Assembly (NCBI GenBank): GCA_021790425.1 | Contig: JAJYEA010000001.1 | Location: forward strand, 1 to 64,000 | Origin: Thermoplasmata archaeon | GTDB taxonomy: Archaea > Thermoplasmatota > Thermoplasmata > Lutacidiplasmatales > UBA184 | Direction: 5' to 3' | DNA: 64,000 nucleotides | Shown: piece by piece, positions 41,883-50,321 of the stretch | Position numbering within the stretch: the stretch's first letter is position 1 | How the letters are laid out: each line of letters starts with the position of its first letter | Notes under the pieces: model-generated | Told to the model about the DNA's origin: nothing | The model's input: only the letters and a program-made list of their open reading frames with translations | Databases searched by the model: none | Position numbers and translations under genes: made by a program

Positions 41883-42434
41883 ATGTCTCTGCACGGTCAC
41901 GGGGTCGTGAACGTATGGCTCTCCAGCGGCGACCTCGAACGTTCGAAGCGGTTCTACCGGGACACGTTGGGCCTTCCCCTTCTCAACGAGGAACCGGGGG
42001 AAGCGTTGCACTTCGATGCCGGCGGATCCGTCCTCTCGCTCCACATCCAGGTGCCGGGCGAATCCCTTTCGAAGTCCTCTTGGCTGGTCTTCTGCATCCC
42101 CCACGACCTTGACACGGTCTACGAGGACCTGGGGAAGTCCGGCGTGGAGTGGGACGCACCGCTCCAGGACCTGCCCTTCGGCAGGGGAGCCATGTTCCTC
42201 GACCCGGATGGAAACGAGCTCTGGCTCTGGGAGACCCCGAAGCAAGGAGACGCCCGGAGGTCGAGCTACTCGCAGGTGGCCCCCTTGGTCGAGACGCTGA
42301 CGGCACGACTCCGGACGGGAGCACCTCCCGCGACCAAACCCGCTCCGGCCCGACCGGCCTCTCCGAAGCCCCGCCCGACGACCGCCAAGAAGGCGCCGAC
42401 GAAGGGCCCGGCCAAGAAAGGGCGGAAGCGCTAA
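41883..42434 (+). CDS. VOC/glyoxalase-fold protein with basic C-terminal tail
   Basis: A 183-residue protein. Residues 1-120 form a VOC domain: VVNVWLSSGDLERSKRFYRDTLGLPLL, GSVLSLHIQ, and MFLDPDGNELWLWE with the last metal-ligand Glu. From residue 145 the protein is a Pro/Ala/Lys-rich tail ending in KKAPTKGPAKKGRKR, similar to histone-H1-like or nucleic-acid-binding tails. Start ATG 41883 gives a compact VOC domain. The stop overlaps the convergent IscA-like gene by 4 nt. Substrate unknown. Confidence 0.8.
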   Translation: MSLHGHGVVNVWLSSGDLERSKRFYRDTLGLPLLNEEPGEALHFDAGGSVLSLHIQVPGESLSKSSWLVFCIPHDLDTVYEDLGKSGVEWDAPLQDLPFGRGAMFLDPDGNELWLWETPKQGDARRSSYSQVAPLVETLTARLRTGAPPATKPAPARPASPKPRPTTAKKAPTKGPAKKGRKR

Positions 42435-42805
42435 CTGAAGCTCTTCCCGCAGGAACAGACACTCTTCGCGTTCGGGTTCCGGATCTTGAACCCGGAGGCC
42501 TCGAGCGAGAGGACGAAATCGATCTCGAGCCCGTTCAGCACCTGTGAGCTCGCGGGGTCCACGATGACCCGGAGGCCCTCCCCCGCGTCGATGATCTGGT
42601 CCCGGTCGCCGGGCCGGTCGAACGCCATGTCATAGACGAGCCCCGAGCAGCCGCCCCCCTGGACGGAGATGCGAAGCCCCTTGCCCTCCTGGTGCTCCCG
42701 CTCCACCAGCCGCAGGAACTGTTCGCGGGCACTCGGAGTGACCGTGACGTCGATCTTCGGGGTCTCCGGCATCTTCGCGCCGAGGTGGACCAGTGTAGCG
42801 GACAT
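42431..42805 (-). CDS. A-type Fe-S carrier (IscA/ErpA-like)
   Basis: A canonical A-type carrier of 124 residues. The three conserved Cys are C53 in GGGCSGL and C117/C119 in the C-terminal CSCGKSF. The core SARGQFLRLV-type helix appears as PSAREQFLRLVE. It likely ferries Fe-S clusters to apo-enzymes, and differs from the sister gene at 41226, which has CC and a Cys-rich tail. An AATATATAAG-type TATA box about 30 nt upstream supports the ATG at 42805. Confidence 0.92.
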   Translation of the reverse strand: MSATLVHLGAKMPETPKIDVTVTPSAREQFLRLVEREHQEGKGLRISVQGGGCSGLVYDMAFDRPGDRDQIIDAGEGLRVIVDPASSQVLNGLEIDFVLSLEASGFKIRNPNAKSVCSCGKSFS

Positions 42806-42831
42806 GAGCTGACCTCAACAACCGCGGGGCA

Positions 42832-42840
42832 ATATATAAG
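42832..42840 (-). promoter_or_regulatory. TATA box of the IscA-like gene
   Basis: The minus strand reads CTTATATAT, centred about 31 nt before the ATG at 42805. Confidence 0.65.
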
Positions 42841-42937
42841 TGCTTTTGCGGCTAAATTGAGACACACCCGGGCAGGAGCGCGAAGCGACGGCGATATCGC
42901 TGCGGTCACCGAGTTGGTCGGGGCGCCGACCGCGGGC

Positions 42938-43858
42938 TCACTTCGTCCCGTTCGGTGTGAGGGTGGCGGCCCGCAGGGCGTCCAGCGTCGTGCGGTGCTC
43001 GGCCTTGACGTTGTACTTGTGGATCGATTCCTCGCTGTCGGTCTCGGCCACGACCTCGGTGGACCCCGGAAGGCGGGCGAACTGTTGCCTCGCGAGGAGG
43101 AGCACGGAACGGATGACGTCCTCGACGAACTTGGGCTTCCGGTGGGCGTTCAGCACGAGCCGCCCCTCGTCCCCCCGCTTCAGGATCGCGTACGTGGGGG
43201 AGCTCTGGGCCTCCCCGATCACGTCGAGGATCTCCTCCGCCTCGATCTCGACGTCCTCCGACACGATGAGCGAGAGACGGGTCCGGTTGCGTTGATTGTG
43301 GGTGATGATCGGCATGGACGACATGCTCGGGTCCTTGAGCAAGGGGTATTCCTTCTCGAGCTCCGAGCGGCAGGTCTCCATCGCGCACGGGCAGGCGGTC
43401 ATCCCGACCGCTTCGGCCCCGATGGCCTTGCGCACCTCCACACCGCCGTTCGTGCGCCGGGCCCAGGCCCGCGCCAACAGCACGAAGTTCTCGAGGGAGC
43501 GCTTCTCATCGCTCAGACCCATCCCGCGGAAGTACTCCGCCTCCGCGATGACCTCGGCCTCCGTGGCATACCCGTGCCGGTTCAGGAGCTCGCGCGCGAT
43601 GACCGCGCAGGCGGCCTCGAGCGATGCCATGGGACGGATGACCGTCTGGTCGACGATCTCGGCCAGCACCTCAGCGTTGCGCGACAGGTCGGAGCCCTTC
43701 TTGGTCTCCGGAATGTTCACGAAGACCGAGAAGGACGCGGCCAGCACATGCACCCCGTCGGCGCGGTGGATGTTCAGGGGCTTTCGCACCCCGGTAATCC
43801 CCACCCGTCCGAGCGGAAGCCATGCCACAGGAGGGGCCATGGCGTGCACATCCTTCAT
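42938..43858 (-). CDS. mptA: GTP cyclohydrolase MptA/FolE2 type
   Basis: A GTP cyclohydrolase of the FolE2/MptA family, 306 residues, making the first pterin intermediate for archaeal tetrahydromethanopterin-type cofactors or modified tRNA bases. Family motifs: VGITGVRKPLNI, FSVFVNIPETKKGSDLSRN, the metal-binding GMTACPCAM, and PIITHNQRNRTRLSL. The last segment includes HKYNVKAEHRTTLD. Whether the organism makes methanopterin cannot be told from this window. A shared TATA element lies between it and the mutase subunit gene. Confidence 0.95.
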   Translation of the reverse strand: MKDVHAMAPPVAWLPLGRVGITGVRKPLNIHRADGVHVLAASFSVFVNIPETKKGSDLSRNAEVLAEIVDQTVIRPMASLEAACAVIARELLNRHGYATEAEVIAEAEYFRGMGLSDEKRSLENFVLLARAWARRTNGGVEVRKAIGAEAVGMTACPCAMETCRSELEKEYPLLKDPSMSSMPIITHNQRNRTRLSLIVSEDVEIEAEEILDVIGEAQSSPTYAILKRGDEGRLVLNAHRKPKFVEDVIRSVLLLARQQFARLPGSTEVVAETDSEESIHKYNVKAEHRTTLDALRAATLTPNGTK

Positions 43859-43881
43859 GGTGGTATTCTGTAGAAGCGAGC

Positions 43882-43891
43882 GCTTTTAAGC
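43882..43891. promoter_or_regulatory. Shared bidirectional TATA element, mptA / mutase subunit
   Basis: GCTTTTAAGC is nearly palindromic. Its centre (about 43886) is 28 nt from the ATG at 43914 on the plus strand and 28 nt from the ATG at 43858 on the minus strand. One element apparently drives two leaderless transcripts in opposite directions. Confidence 0.6.
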
Positions 43892-43913
43892 TGGACTTCT
43901 TTCCAAAAACGAC

Positions 43914-44360
43914 ATGCCCCCGCAGAGCGGCAAGAAGCCCGCGAGTTCGCGCAAGCATCCCATCCGGGTCTTGATCGCTAAGCCGGGGCTCGATGGCCAT
44001 GACCGCGGTGCGAAGGTCGTGGCCCGGGCGCTGCGGGACTCCGGGATGGAGGTCATCTACCTGGGTCTGCGACAGACACCGGAGGACATCGTGGAGGCCG
44101 CGATCGAGGAGGACGTCGACGTGATCGGTCTTTCCCTCCTGTCGGGCGCGCACATGACGCTCATACCGCGGGTCCTCAAGCTCCTGAAGGAGCGCAAGGC
44201 GACGGACATCAAGGTTCACGCCGGAGGGATCATACCGGACAACGACGCCGCACGGCTGCGGAAGATGGGCGTCCGGACGGTCTTCGGCCCCGGGAGCTCG
44301 CTCGAAGAGATCATTGCGGCGGTCGAGGCGTCCGCCCGACCGGCCGGTTCCTCCCACTGA
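43914..44360 (+). CDS. mcmA2: Methylmalonyl-CoA mutase small (B12-binding) subunit
   Basis: A cobalamin-binding domain of 148 residues as a stand-alone subunit. It contains the DxHxxG motif with the cobalt-ligand His in [14 protein letters not shown] (H29), then [25 protein letters not shown] and [10 protein letters not shown]. In archaea this domain pairs with a separate catalytic subunit, which is not in this window. MeaB, the mutase chaperone, is encoded 1.2 kb away. The last 50 nt overlap the convergent TSUP gene. Confidence 0.93.
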   Translation: MPPQSGKKPASSRKHPIRVLIAKPGLDGHDRGAKVVARALRDSGMEVIYLGLRQTPEDIVEAAIEEDVDVIGLSLLSGAHMTLIPRVLKLLKERKATDIKVHAGGIIPDNDAARLRKMGVRTVFGPGSSLEEIIAAVEASARPAGSSH

Positions 44361-45327
44361 CCGACGGCCCGGGGAAGAGCCCCTGACGGTTGCCGACGGT
44401 CCGATGCGGGCGTTCCGCCGCTGGCCATCCGGTACGGAAGCGATCGGGTGCCGGGCGTTCCGTTGACCTGAAGGGCACGGCACGGAGCATCCAGGACCCG
44501 GCGGTCAGGATTCCAACGAGCGTCGCGAGCCAGAGGCCGGTCGCGACCGTCGGGGTGATCCAGTTCAGGGGCGGTGAGCTCGTCACCTTCGTCAGGCCGT
44601 AGGTCACGAGGACGACGTCGACACCCATCGCGACGCGGCTGAAGAAGTCCTTCGAGACCCCGCGCAGGAGGAGGATCCCGAGCGGGATGCCCAACGCGAT
44701 CGCGATGACCGGTGTGGGGAGGAAGACGAGCACCTGGGCCGAGGTGGCGCCGGAGGTGTAGAACCCCGCCATCGCGTACGCGGCCAGGGTGAACCCGCCT
44801 TCCGCGAACCGTATCTGGGCCACGGACGCCCGGAACTCGTCCTGGCCGAGACCTTGGTTCCTCCAGAAGAGCGCGAGGGGAGGGCCCGAGATGGTGGTGA
44901 AGGAGTAGAGGAATCCGATCCCGCTTCCCCAGACCGTGGCCGCCCGTCCCTCGCTCCGCAGCGGACGCGTGACGCCCAGGAACTGGAGGGCCACCAGCGG
45001 GAGGAGCAGCGCGTAGAACCCGACCCTCATCTCCGTCAAGGACAGGTAGGCGAGGAGGAGCGTCCCCAGGATGACCCCGGGAAGGAGACCGAGGACCATC
45101 GGAGCTGCCCGACGCCAGGTGGTGCCGAGGTGTTCTCGCTGGTGGTAGAGGAGATACCCGTTCATCCCGAACTCGACCAGGACGAGGGAAGGGTTCAGGA
45201 TGCGGCTGGACGTCCACAACAGTGCGACGGGGGTGAAGATGGTCGAGAAGCCATAGCCGACCGCCCCGTTCACCACCGCGGCGCCCAGGGCCACGAGGAA
45301 GAGCCCGAGGTTGAGGTCGAAGCTCAC
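44311..45327 (-). CDS. TSUP-family permease (TauE/SafE-like)
   Basis: A 338-residue membrane protein of the TSUP family of anion exporters. Family traits are the duplicated helical halves, the N-terminal [20 protein letters not shown] and the second-half [16 protein letters not shown]. About eight or nine helices end near residue 270. A long Arg/Pro-rich C-terminal tail of about 60 residues ([17 protein letters not shown] onwards) looks non-conserved and overlaps the mutase gene. The start is a GTG at 45327. Substrate may be sulfite, sulfonate or another organic anion. Confidence 0.85.
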   Translation of the reverse strand: MSFDLNLGLFLVALGAAVVNGAVGYGFSTIFTPVALLWTSSRILNPSLVLVEFGMNGYLLYHQREHLGTTWRRAAPMVLGLLPGVILGTLLLAYLSLTEMRVGFYALLLPLVALQFLGVTRPLRSEGRAATVWGSGIGFLYSFTTISGPPLALFWRNQGLGQDEFRASVAQIRFAEGGFTLAAYAMAGFYTSGATSAQVLVFLPTPVIAIALGIPLGILLLRGVSKDFFSRVAMGVDVVLVTYGLTKVTSSPPLNWITPTVATGLWLATLVGILTAGSWMLRAVPFRSTERPAPDRFRTGWPAAERPHRTVGNRQGLFPGPSVSGRNRPVGRTPRPPQ

Positions 45328-45555
45328 CGTCGCTCCCTCGCGTCGGACTCCTCGAACGTGGGCGATCCCGGCCCGGAGAGGGAGGAAGGGGTTATGAGCG
45401 CAGTAGATGGCACATCAGAACGACGAGTATACGCTGTTCCTGCACTCATATGACCTAATTGTTGGCAACAGGCTCGGCGAGCGGACGCGGCGGAGCGGAG
45501 AGATGCCCCGTTCGAACGGGCCATCCACGGGGCGGAGGATTCGCCCCGAGCACGC

Positions 45556-45563
45556 CTTAATAG
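45556..45563 (+). promoter_or_regulatory. TATA box of meaB
   Basis: CTTAATAG is centred about 28 nt before the meaB ATG at 45588. The rest of the 260-nt gap to the TSUP start shows nothing else I can name except an AT-richer patch near 45425-45470. Confidence 0.6.
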
Positions 45564-45587
45564 CGGGCGGCTCTGGCAGGCTCCGAA

Positions 45588-46571
45588 ATGGGGGGAAAGA
45601 GGCCGTCGCGGACGGCTGCCGTGGACCGGCTCCTGCGCGGGGACCGGCGAACGCTGGCCAAGCTGATCACAGGGGCCGAGGCTGGTTCCCCGGAGGCGCG
45701 CCAGGTGCTCCGCGCCATCTACGGGAGGACCGGAAGGGCCACCGTGGTGGGATTCACCGGTCCCCTCGGCGTGGGCAAGAGCTCGCTCATCAACCGGACC
45801 GTCAATTTCCTGCGGGAGAAGGGGCTTCGCGTGGGGGTGATCGCCATCGATCCCTCGAGCCCCTTCACGGGCGGTGCCCTCCTGGGGGACCGGGTCCGGC
45901 TCGAGCGCCGGGAGGGGGACACTGGGGTCTTCGTGCGCTCCATGGCGACCCGGGGACATAGCGGTGGGGTCGCCCAGGGGACCCGGGACGTGATCCGGCT
46001 GATGGAGGCGTTCGGGATGGACGTCATCATCGTGGAGACCGTCGGCAGCGGACAGTCGGACGTCGACATCCACGATGTCGCCGCCACCCGCGTGGTCGTG
46101 CTGGTCCCGCACCTGGGGGACGATGTGCAGTCCCTCAAGGCCGGTCTCTTCGAGATCGCCGACGTCTTTGCGGTCAACAAGTCCGATCTCCCCGGCGCGA
46201 TGGAGGCCGCGCGCCACCTCAAGGAGATGGTGACGATCATCGCCCCCCGGAACGGATGGAGACCCTCGGTGGTCGAGTCCTCGGCGGCCGCCGGAGAGGG
46301 GATCGTGGAGCTCTGGAAGGCCGTGGAGGACCACCAGCGGTTCCTCCGCGAGCACCATCTGGATGCCAAGGAATCCGGTGAACGCCGGGCCACCGAGGTG
46401 AGCGACCTCGTCCGCGGACACCTCCAGACGGTCCTGCGCGACCTCCTGGAACACGACCCGGAAGCGCGGAAGCTCATGGAGGAGGTGGCCGACGGCCGGG
46501 TGGACCCCTACTCCGGGGCAGAGCGCCTCGTCGCCCGCATCTCCAAGACGTCGGTCGGCGCGCCGAGGTAG
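45588..46571 (+). CDS. meaB: MeaB/ArgK-type GTPase, mutase chaperone
   Basis: A G3E GTPase that loads and protects B12 on methylmalonyl-CoA mutase. It has Walker A GFTGPLGVGKSSLI (about residues 55-68), the family segment IAIDPSSPFTGGALLGDRVR, SMATRGHSGGVA, the metal-binding ETVGSGQSD (usually ETVGVGQSE), and the NKSD base-recognition motif. Length is 327 residues. The B12-binding subunit gene lies upstream; the two are separated by the TSUP gene on the other strand. Confidence 0.94.
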   Translation: MGGKRPSRTAAVDRLLRGDRRTLAKLITGAEAGSPEARQVLRAIYGRTGRATVVGFTGPLGVGKSSLINRTVNFLREKGLRVGVIAIDPSSPFTGGALLGDRVRLERREGDTGVFVRSMATRGHSGGVAQGTRDVIRLMEAFGMDVIIVETVGSGQSDVDIHDVAATRVVVLVPHLGDDVQSLKAGLFEIADVFAVNKSDLPGAMEAARHLKEMVTIIAPRNGWRPSVVESSAAAGEGIVELWKAVEDHQRFLREHHLDAKESGERRATEVSDLVRGHLQTVLRDLLEHDPEARKLMEEVADGRVDPYSGAERLVARISKTSVGAPR

Positions 46572-46588
46572 CGTCCCCACGGATACCG

Positions 46589-46942
46589 ATGCCAGCTCCG
46601 AAGCGCAGGGTCTCCCGCGGGCTGCTCCGGACCGACGAGCGCCATTCCCCCTTCCGGACCACGATCACGGCACGGGAGAGGGCCGGTCGACGCCTGGAGA
46701 CCCTCCAGAAGGCCCCGCTCAGCAGTTACCCGTGGATGGAGGCCTGGACCGAGTTCAAGCACCTCTCCAAGCGACAGCCCGACCTCCACGGCCGGCGGCT
46801 CCTCAACGACACCGCCATCACCAAGGCCCAGTATCTGGCCCGCGTTGCCTATCGGGCCTGGAAGGGCCGCTCCCTGCCGGAGGGAAGGAGCTGGGGCCAC
46901 GTGCGGAGCGCCCTGCTCGTCGTCTACGCGGAACTGGGCTGA
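46589..46942 (+). CDS. Small basic protein, hypothetical
   Basis: A 117-residue, Arg- and Lys-rich protein with no recognised domain. A predicted helix sits at RERAGRRLETLQKA, with aromatic-rich segments (YPWMEAWTEFKHL, YLARVAYRAWKG, WGHVRSALLVVYAEL). It starts 17 nt after meaB and ends about 60 nt before the STAND ATPase, so it could belong to either unit. A nucleic-acid- or membrane-associated role is possible from charge alone, which is weak evidence. Confidence 0.6.
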   Translation: MPAPKRRVSRGLLRTDERHSPFRTTITARERAGRRLETLQKAPLSSYPWMEAWTEFKHLSKRQPDLHGRRLLNDTAITKAQYLARVAYRAWKGRSLPEGRSWGHVRSALLVVYAELG

Positions 46943-47005
46943 CCTCGCCCCCTCGGCCTCGTCTCGGGAGTGCACCTTTTGTGCCATGAGCGTGTGGGTG
47001 GGTTC

Positions 47006-49936
47006 GTGACCGAACCGGGCGGTGGTGCCGCCCATCTCCCGGGGTCCTTCCCCGTCGTGGACAGGGAGCCCGAGCGGGAGGCGCTGACGCAGGCGCTCCG
47101 CGCCGCTCAGGCACGGGAGGGCACCACGTGGGTGCTCGAGGGTCCGGGAGGGATCGGAAAGACCCGGCTGGCCTCGTGGCTCGCGGACGAGGCCGCCGGA
47201 CAGGGGTTCGCGGTGGCGTGGGGCTACTCCCAGAAGGAGATCCTCTCTCCCTTCTTTCCCTTCCGTCAGATCTTCCGGACGTTGGACTCCGGCCCTCGTC
47301 GGGAGGGAGTGGGAGCCGGCCCCGGAGTCACCCTTTTCGAGTCCGCAAAGCCTGAGTTGTTCTGGCGCGAGGTCAGCTCCCTGGCCGCGTCGCACCCCAC
47401 CTTGGTGATCACCCGGGACCGGCCCGAGCTGGTCCATCAACGCTACCCGTCGCTCCCGGCGTCGACGACAATGCTCTGGCTCCGGAGAGGGGGGGAGGGA
47501 GAGGGGGTGATCTCGCCCACCGACCTCGATGTCCTGGGGGAGAAGCTGTCCACGCACCTCACCCAGCCCGGGCACCCGGTCGTGGCCATCTCCGGGCTCG
47601 AGTACCTGGCGAGCCAGAACTCCTTCCTGCCCGTTCTGAGGCTCGTGCAGTTCCTGCGCGATTCCGCCGACGAAGGGGAGGGGCTCGTGCTCGTCTCGCT
47701 CAACCCCCAGACGCTCGAGAAGAAGGAAGTGGCCCTGCTCGAAGGAGAGGGAAGCGTCGTGACGGAGCAGGAACGGGCCTCCGTCTCGGTGATCCCCGAG
47801 GGAGAGCCCCCGGCCACCGTCCTGGTGCGCTGCCTCGAGCGGCTCGAGCAGCTCTCGATGGCCTCGCCGACGCTGCTCATCCTCGACAACGTCCAGTGGG
47901 CGGACGGCAACAGCCTTCAGGCGCTCCAGTTCCTCAGCCGGAACATCCGGGATGCGCGGGTGGTGATCCTCGCCCTGCGGAAGTCCGACGACTCCGATAG
48001 CGAAGATGCCGCGAGGGCGCTGGAGATCATCGACCGGATGGAGGAGGAGGGCACGGCGCGACGGGTCCCGCTGGGAGGGCTCTCGATCGAGGCGTCCCGG
48101 ACGCTCGCCGAGCACGTGGCCGGCGTCCGCCTGGTCTCGGCCGGGGCGAACGACCCCCTGGCCCGGCTGATGGAGCGCATGGGAGGGAACCCGTACTTCG
48201 TCCAGTCGACGGTGCAGATGCTGGAGGATGAGGGGTGGATCATCCGCGACGGCAAGGAGGGACGCCTCGCCCTCCGCCCGGGGGAAGAGGAGTCGCTCCT
48301 CCCCGAGACGCTCCGCAAGGCGCTCCTGCGCCGCCTCAACGCCCTCTCCGATCGGGAGCGCCGGCTCCTGGAAGCGGCCGCGGTCTGCGGCACGGACTTC
48401 GACACGGCGCCGATCGCCTCCACGCTCAGCCTCGACCCGGAAGTGGTCGCCACGATCCTCTCCTCGATCGAGCAGCGGGGGAGGTTCATCGCGAGGGGGG
48501 GCGACTCGGGCTCGCAGTGGCGCTTCCGGGAGACCCTGGCCCGCGAGGTGATCCTCGCGGAGCTTCCCCCGCCCAGCCTGCGAACGCTCTCGACCTCGCT
48601 CGCGGCGTGGTGGGAACGCAACCGCCTCGAGGATGTGGACACGTTGGCCCGCCTCTACCATTCCGCCGGCGACGCCCAACGGGGCCTGCCGCTCCTGCGA
48701 AGGGCCATCCGCCTGGCGATCCAGTCCCAGCTTGCCGAGAAGGTGGAGCGGTACCTGCGCTGGCTGGACACGATGCTGCCCGCCGGGACCACGCCTGACG
48801 AGCGCGCGCGCGAGGAGCTCGCGTTCATCGAGGAGTGCTACGTGGCGCTCGGGGCGAGCCCTCCCCTGCTCTCCGCGCTCGAGCGGCTGGCGAACAGCGC
48901 GGCCGGCACCTCGCTCGACCTCGAGATCGTCGGCTGGCTCTGCCTGGTCCGTTCGGCGGTGCAACCGACGACCGTGGTGCGGGACCTCGATGAGATGGAC
49001 CGGGTCTTCGAGGCCCACCCCGGTGCGGCGAGCCCCCGGGCGGAGGCGCTCCGCCTGGACGTGAAGAGCCACGTGGCCCTGCACTCCGGCCAGTACGAGA
49101 CGGCCTACGAGCTCGCTAAGGACCTGCTGGTGCTCTCCCGGGCCATCACCTCGCGCCGGCTCGAGGCCAACGCGCTCTACCGTCTCGGCTGGGTCGAGCA
49201 CGCACGGGGCCACCACGAGGATGCCCTCACGCTGTTGCGGCAGCTCCGGGAGGTCATCGCGGCCGGCGAGCCTCCGGTCGAGATGCTCAAGGTCGCCAAC
49301 CTGACCGGGGTCTTTGCCTGGGCTCGCGGCGACCTACCGGCCACCGTGGCCGCGTTCCGGGAGGCGGTGGACCTCGCGCGCAAGCACGGCCAGACGAACC
49401 GGCTGATCTCGAACATGCTCAACCTCGGCCAGGCGCTCGGGGAGATGGGACGCTGGTCCGAGGAGGAGGCGATGGCGCGGGAAGCCCTCGGGCTCGCACG
49501 CCGGTTCAACATGAGGGTCCCCGAGGCCCTTGCGGATCTCGGCCGGTCCCTCGTTCGGCAGGAGCGGTACGCCGAGGCCCTGCCCGTGCTCGGACAGGCC
49601 GACGAGCGGATCCGTTCCGAGGGGGCGCTCGACCTCGCCGCGGCGTGCCGCATCGAGACGGCCGAGGCCCACCTGGCCCTGGGCAACCTCGAGCAGGCCC
49701 GGAGCGATCTCTCCGAGGCGGAGCCGCACCTCGATACGCTGGTGGGGGAACGGGGGCGATTCTACATCCTGAAGGCGCGGCTTCTCGCCACCGGGGGGGA
49801 TGTGGCCGGGGCCCGGAGCGTGCTCGAGGCAGGGTTGACGGACTTCCACTCGCGGGGGAACCAGCTCGAGGAGAGCAGGCTCCGCACCGAGCTCACCCGT
49901 TACTCCGACCGGAAGCCGGCGGGCCCAGGCAAGTGA
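47006..49936 (+). CDS. STAND-type ATPase with nested DUF835 domain and TPR-like repeats
   Basis: A 976-residue AAA_16/STAND protein. Walker A GPGGIGKTR is at residues 46-54 and Walker B LLILDNVQWAD near 289-300. Between them, residues 112-250 match the archaeal DUF835 pattern: TLVITRDRPELVHQRYP, TTMLWLRRGG, ISPTDLDVLGE and VVAISGLEYLASQNSF, then SLNPQTLEKKEVALLE. After Walker B come NPYFVQ and a winged-helix-like LLRRLNALSDRERRLLEAAAV, then about 400 residues of TPR-like repeats (549-965). Start is uncertain: GTG 47006 has GGTGGG upstream; GTG 46970 is also possible. A nucleotide-dependent signalling switch is inferred. Confidence 0.85.
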   Translation: MTEPGGGAAHLPGSFPVVDREPEREALTQALRAAQAREGTTWVLEGPGGIGKTRLASWLADEAAGQGFAVAWGYSQKEILSPFFPFRQIFRTLDSGPRREGVGAGPGVTLFESAKPELFWREVSSLAASHPTLVITRDRPELVHQRYPSLPASTTMLWLRRGGEGEGVISPTDLDVLGEKLSTHLTQPGHPVVAISGLEYLASQNSFLPVLRLVQFLRDSADEGEGLVLVSLNPQTLEKKEVALLEGEGSVVTEQERASVSVIPEGEPPATVLVRCLERLEQLSMASPTLLILDNVQWADGNSLQALQFLSRNIRDARVVILALRKSDDSDSEDAARALEIIDRMEEEGTARRVPLGGLSIEASRTLAEHVAGVRLVSAGANDPLARLMERMGGNPYFVQSTVQMLEDEGWIIRDGKEGRLALRPGEEESLLPETLRKALLRRLNALSDRERRLLEAAAVCGTDFDTAPIASTLSLDPEVVATILSSIEQRGRFIARGGDSGSQWRFRETLAREVILAELPPPSLRTLSTSLAAWWERNRLEDVDTLARLYHSAGDAQRGLPLLRRAIRLAIQSQLAEKVERYLRWLDTMLPAGTTPDERAREELAFIEECYVALGASPPLLSALERLANSAAGTSLDLEIVGWLCLVRSAVQPTTVVRDLDEMDRVFEAHPGAASPRAEALRLDVKSHVALHSGQYETAYELAKDLLVLSRAITSRRLEANALYRLGWVEHARGHHEDALTLLRQLREVIAAGEPPVEMLKVANLTGVFAWARGDLPATVAAFREAVDLARKHGQTNRLISNMLNLGQALGEMGRWSEEEAMAREALGLARRFNMRVPEALADLGRSLVRQERYAEALPVLGQADERIRSEGALDLAAACRIETAEAHLALGNLEQARSDLSEAEPHLDTLVGERGRFYILKARLLATGGDVAGARSVLEAGLTDFHSRGNQLEESRLRTELTRYSDRKPAGPGK

Positions 49937-50019
49937 GCCCCACGCCGGGCGGTCCCGTGTGGGGTTGGGGAGCGGGAAAGCCGCAATGTTGAAATAGTGG
50001 GACGTATGTTGCGGACCCC

Positions 50020-50140
50020 GCTGACGGCCAAAGCGGCGGGGAAACACCCGGTCTCATCTCGAACCCGGAAGTTAAGCCCGCTGGCGTTCCGCGTGGTACT
50101 GAAGTGCGCGAGCCTACGGGAAGCACGGAAAGCTGTCAGC
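50020..50140 (+). rRNA. rrf: 5S ribosomal RNA
   Basis: The sequence contains the archaeal 5S core: GGCCAAAGCGGCGGGG, the loop B/C segment CATCTCGAACCCGGAAG, TTAAGCCCGC, the GTACTGAAGTGCGCGAG segment and ACGGGAAGC. Helix I forms from GCTGAC at 50020-50025 and GTCAGC at 50135-50140. That gives 121 nt, normal for archaea. No 16S or 23S gene is nearby, so the rRNA genes are unlinked here. Confidence 0.95.
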
Positions 50141-50168
50141 ACCCTCTTCTTCCGGGGATCCCTATGGT

Positions 50169-50178
50169 CTTTTTCCCC
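50169..50178 (+). terminator. Probable terminator of 5S rRNA
   Basis: A T-run (TCTTTTTCCC) lies about 30 nt after the mature 5S end, the usual position for an archaeal poly-T terminator. The remaining 140 or so nt up to 50321 hold short hairpins but nothing I can name. Confidence 0.55.
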
Positions 50179-50321
50179 TAGGTTCTCGGCGTGGGTGCCG
50201 ACACCGAGTGGGCCGAGTTTCCTGACAGGACCCTCCGTGGTCTAACCCTTCATCTTCGATCGGCGAGCTTGCAACGGTCAGAGAACATCGCAATCTCCTA
50301 GGGATTGTCAGCGCCGGCCTG

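Noticed and set aside
45407-45587. A small plus-strand frame between the TSUP gene and meaB
   Set aside because: The frame would run into meaB out of phase, has no conserved feature, and a meaB TATA box lies within it.
46508-49216. A 902-codon open frame on the minus strand opposite the STAND ATPase
   Set aside because: It is Arg/Pro/Gly-rich low-complexity sequence with no motif, a common antisense artefact in GC-rich DNA. The plus-strand protein has clear domains.
50141-50321. A tRNA or second RNA gene after 5S
   Set aside because: Short hairpins are present, but I see no T-loop, D-loop or acceptor stem.
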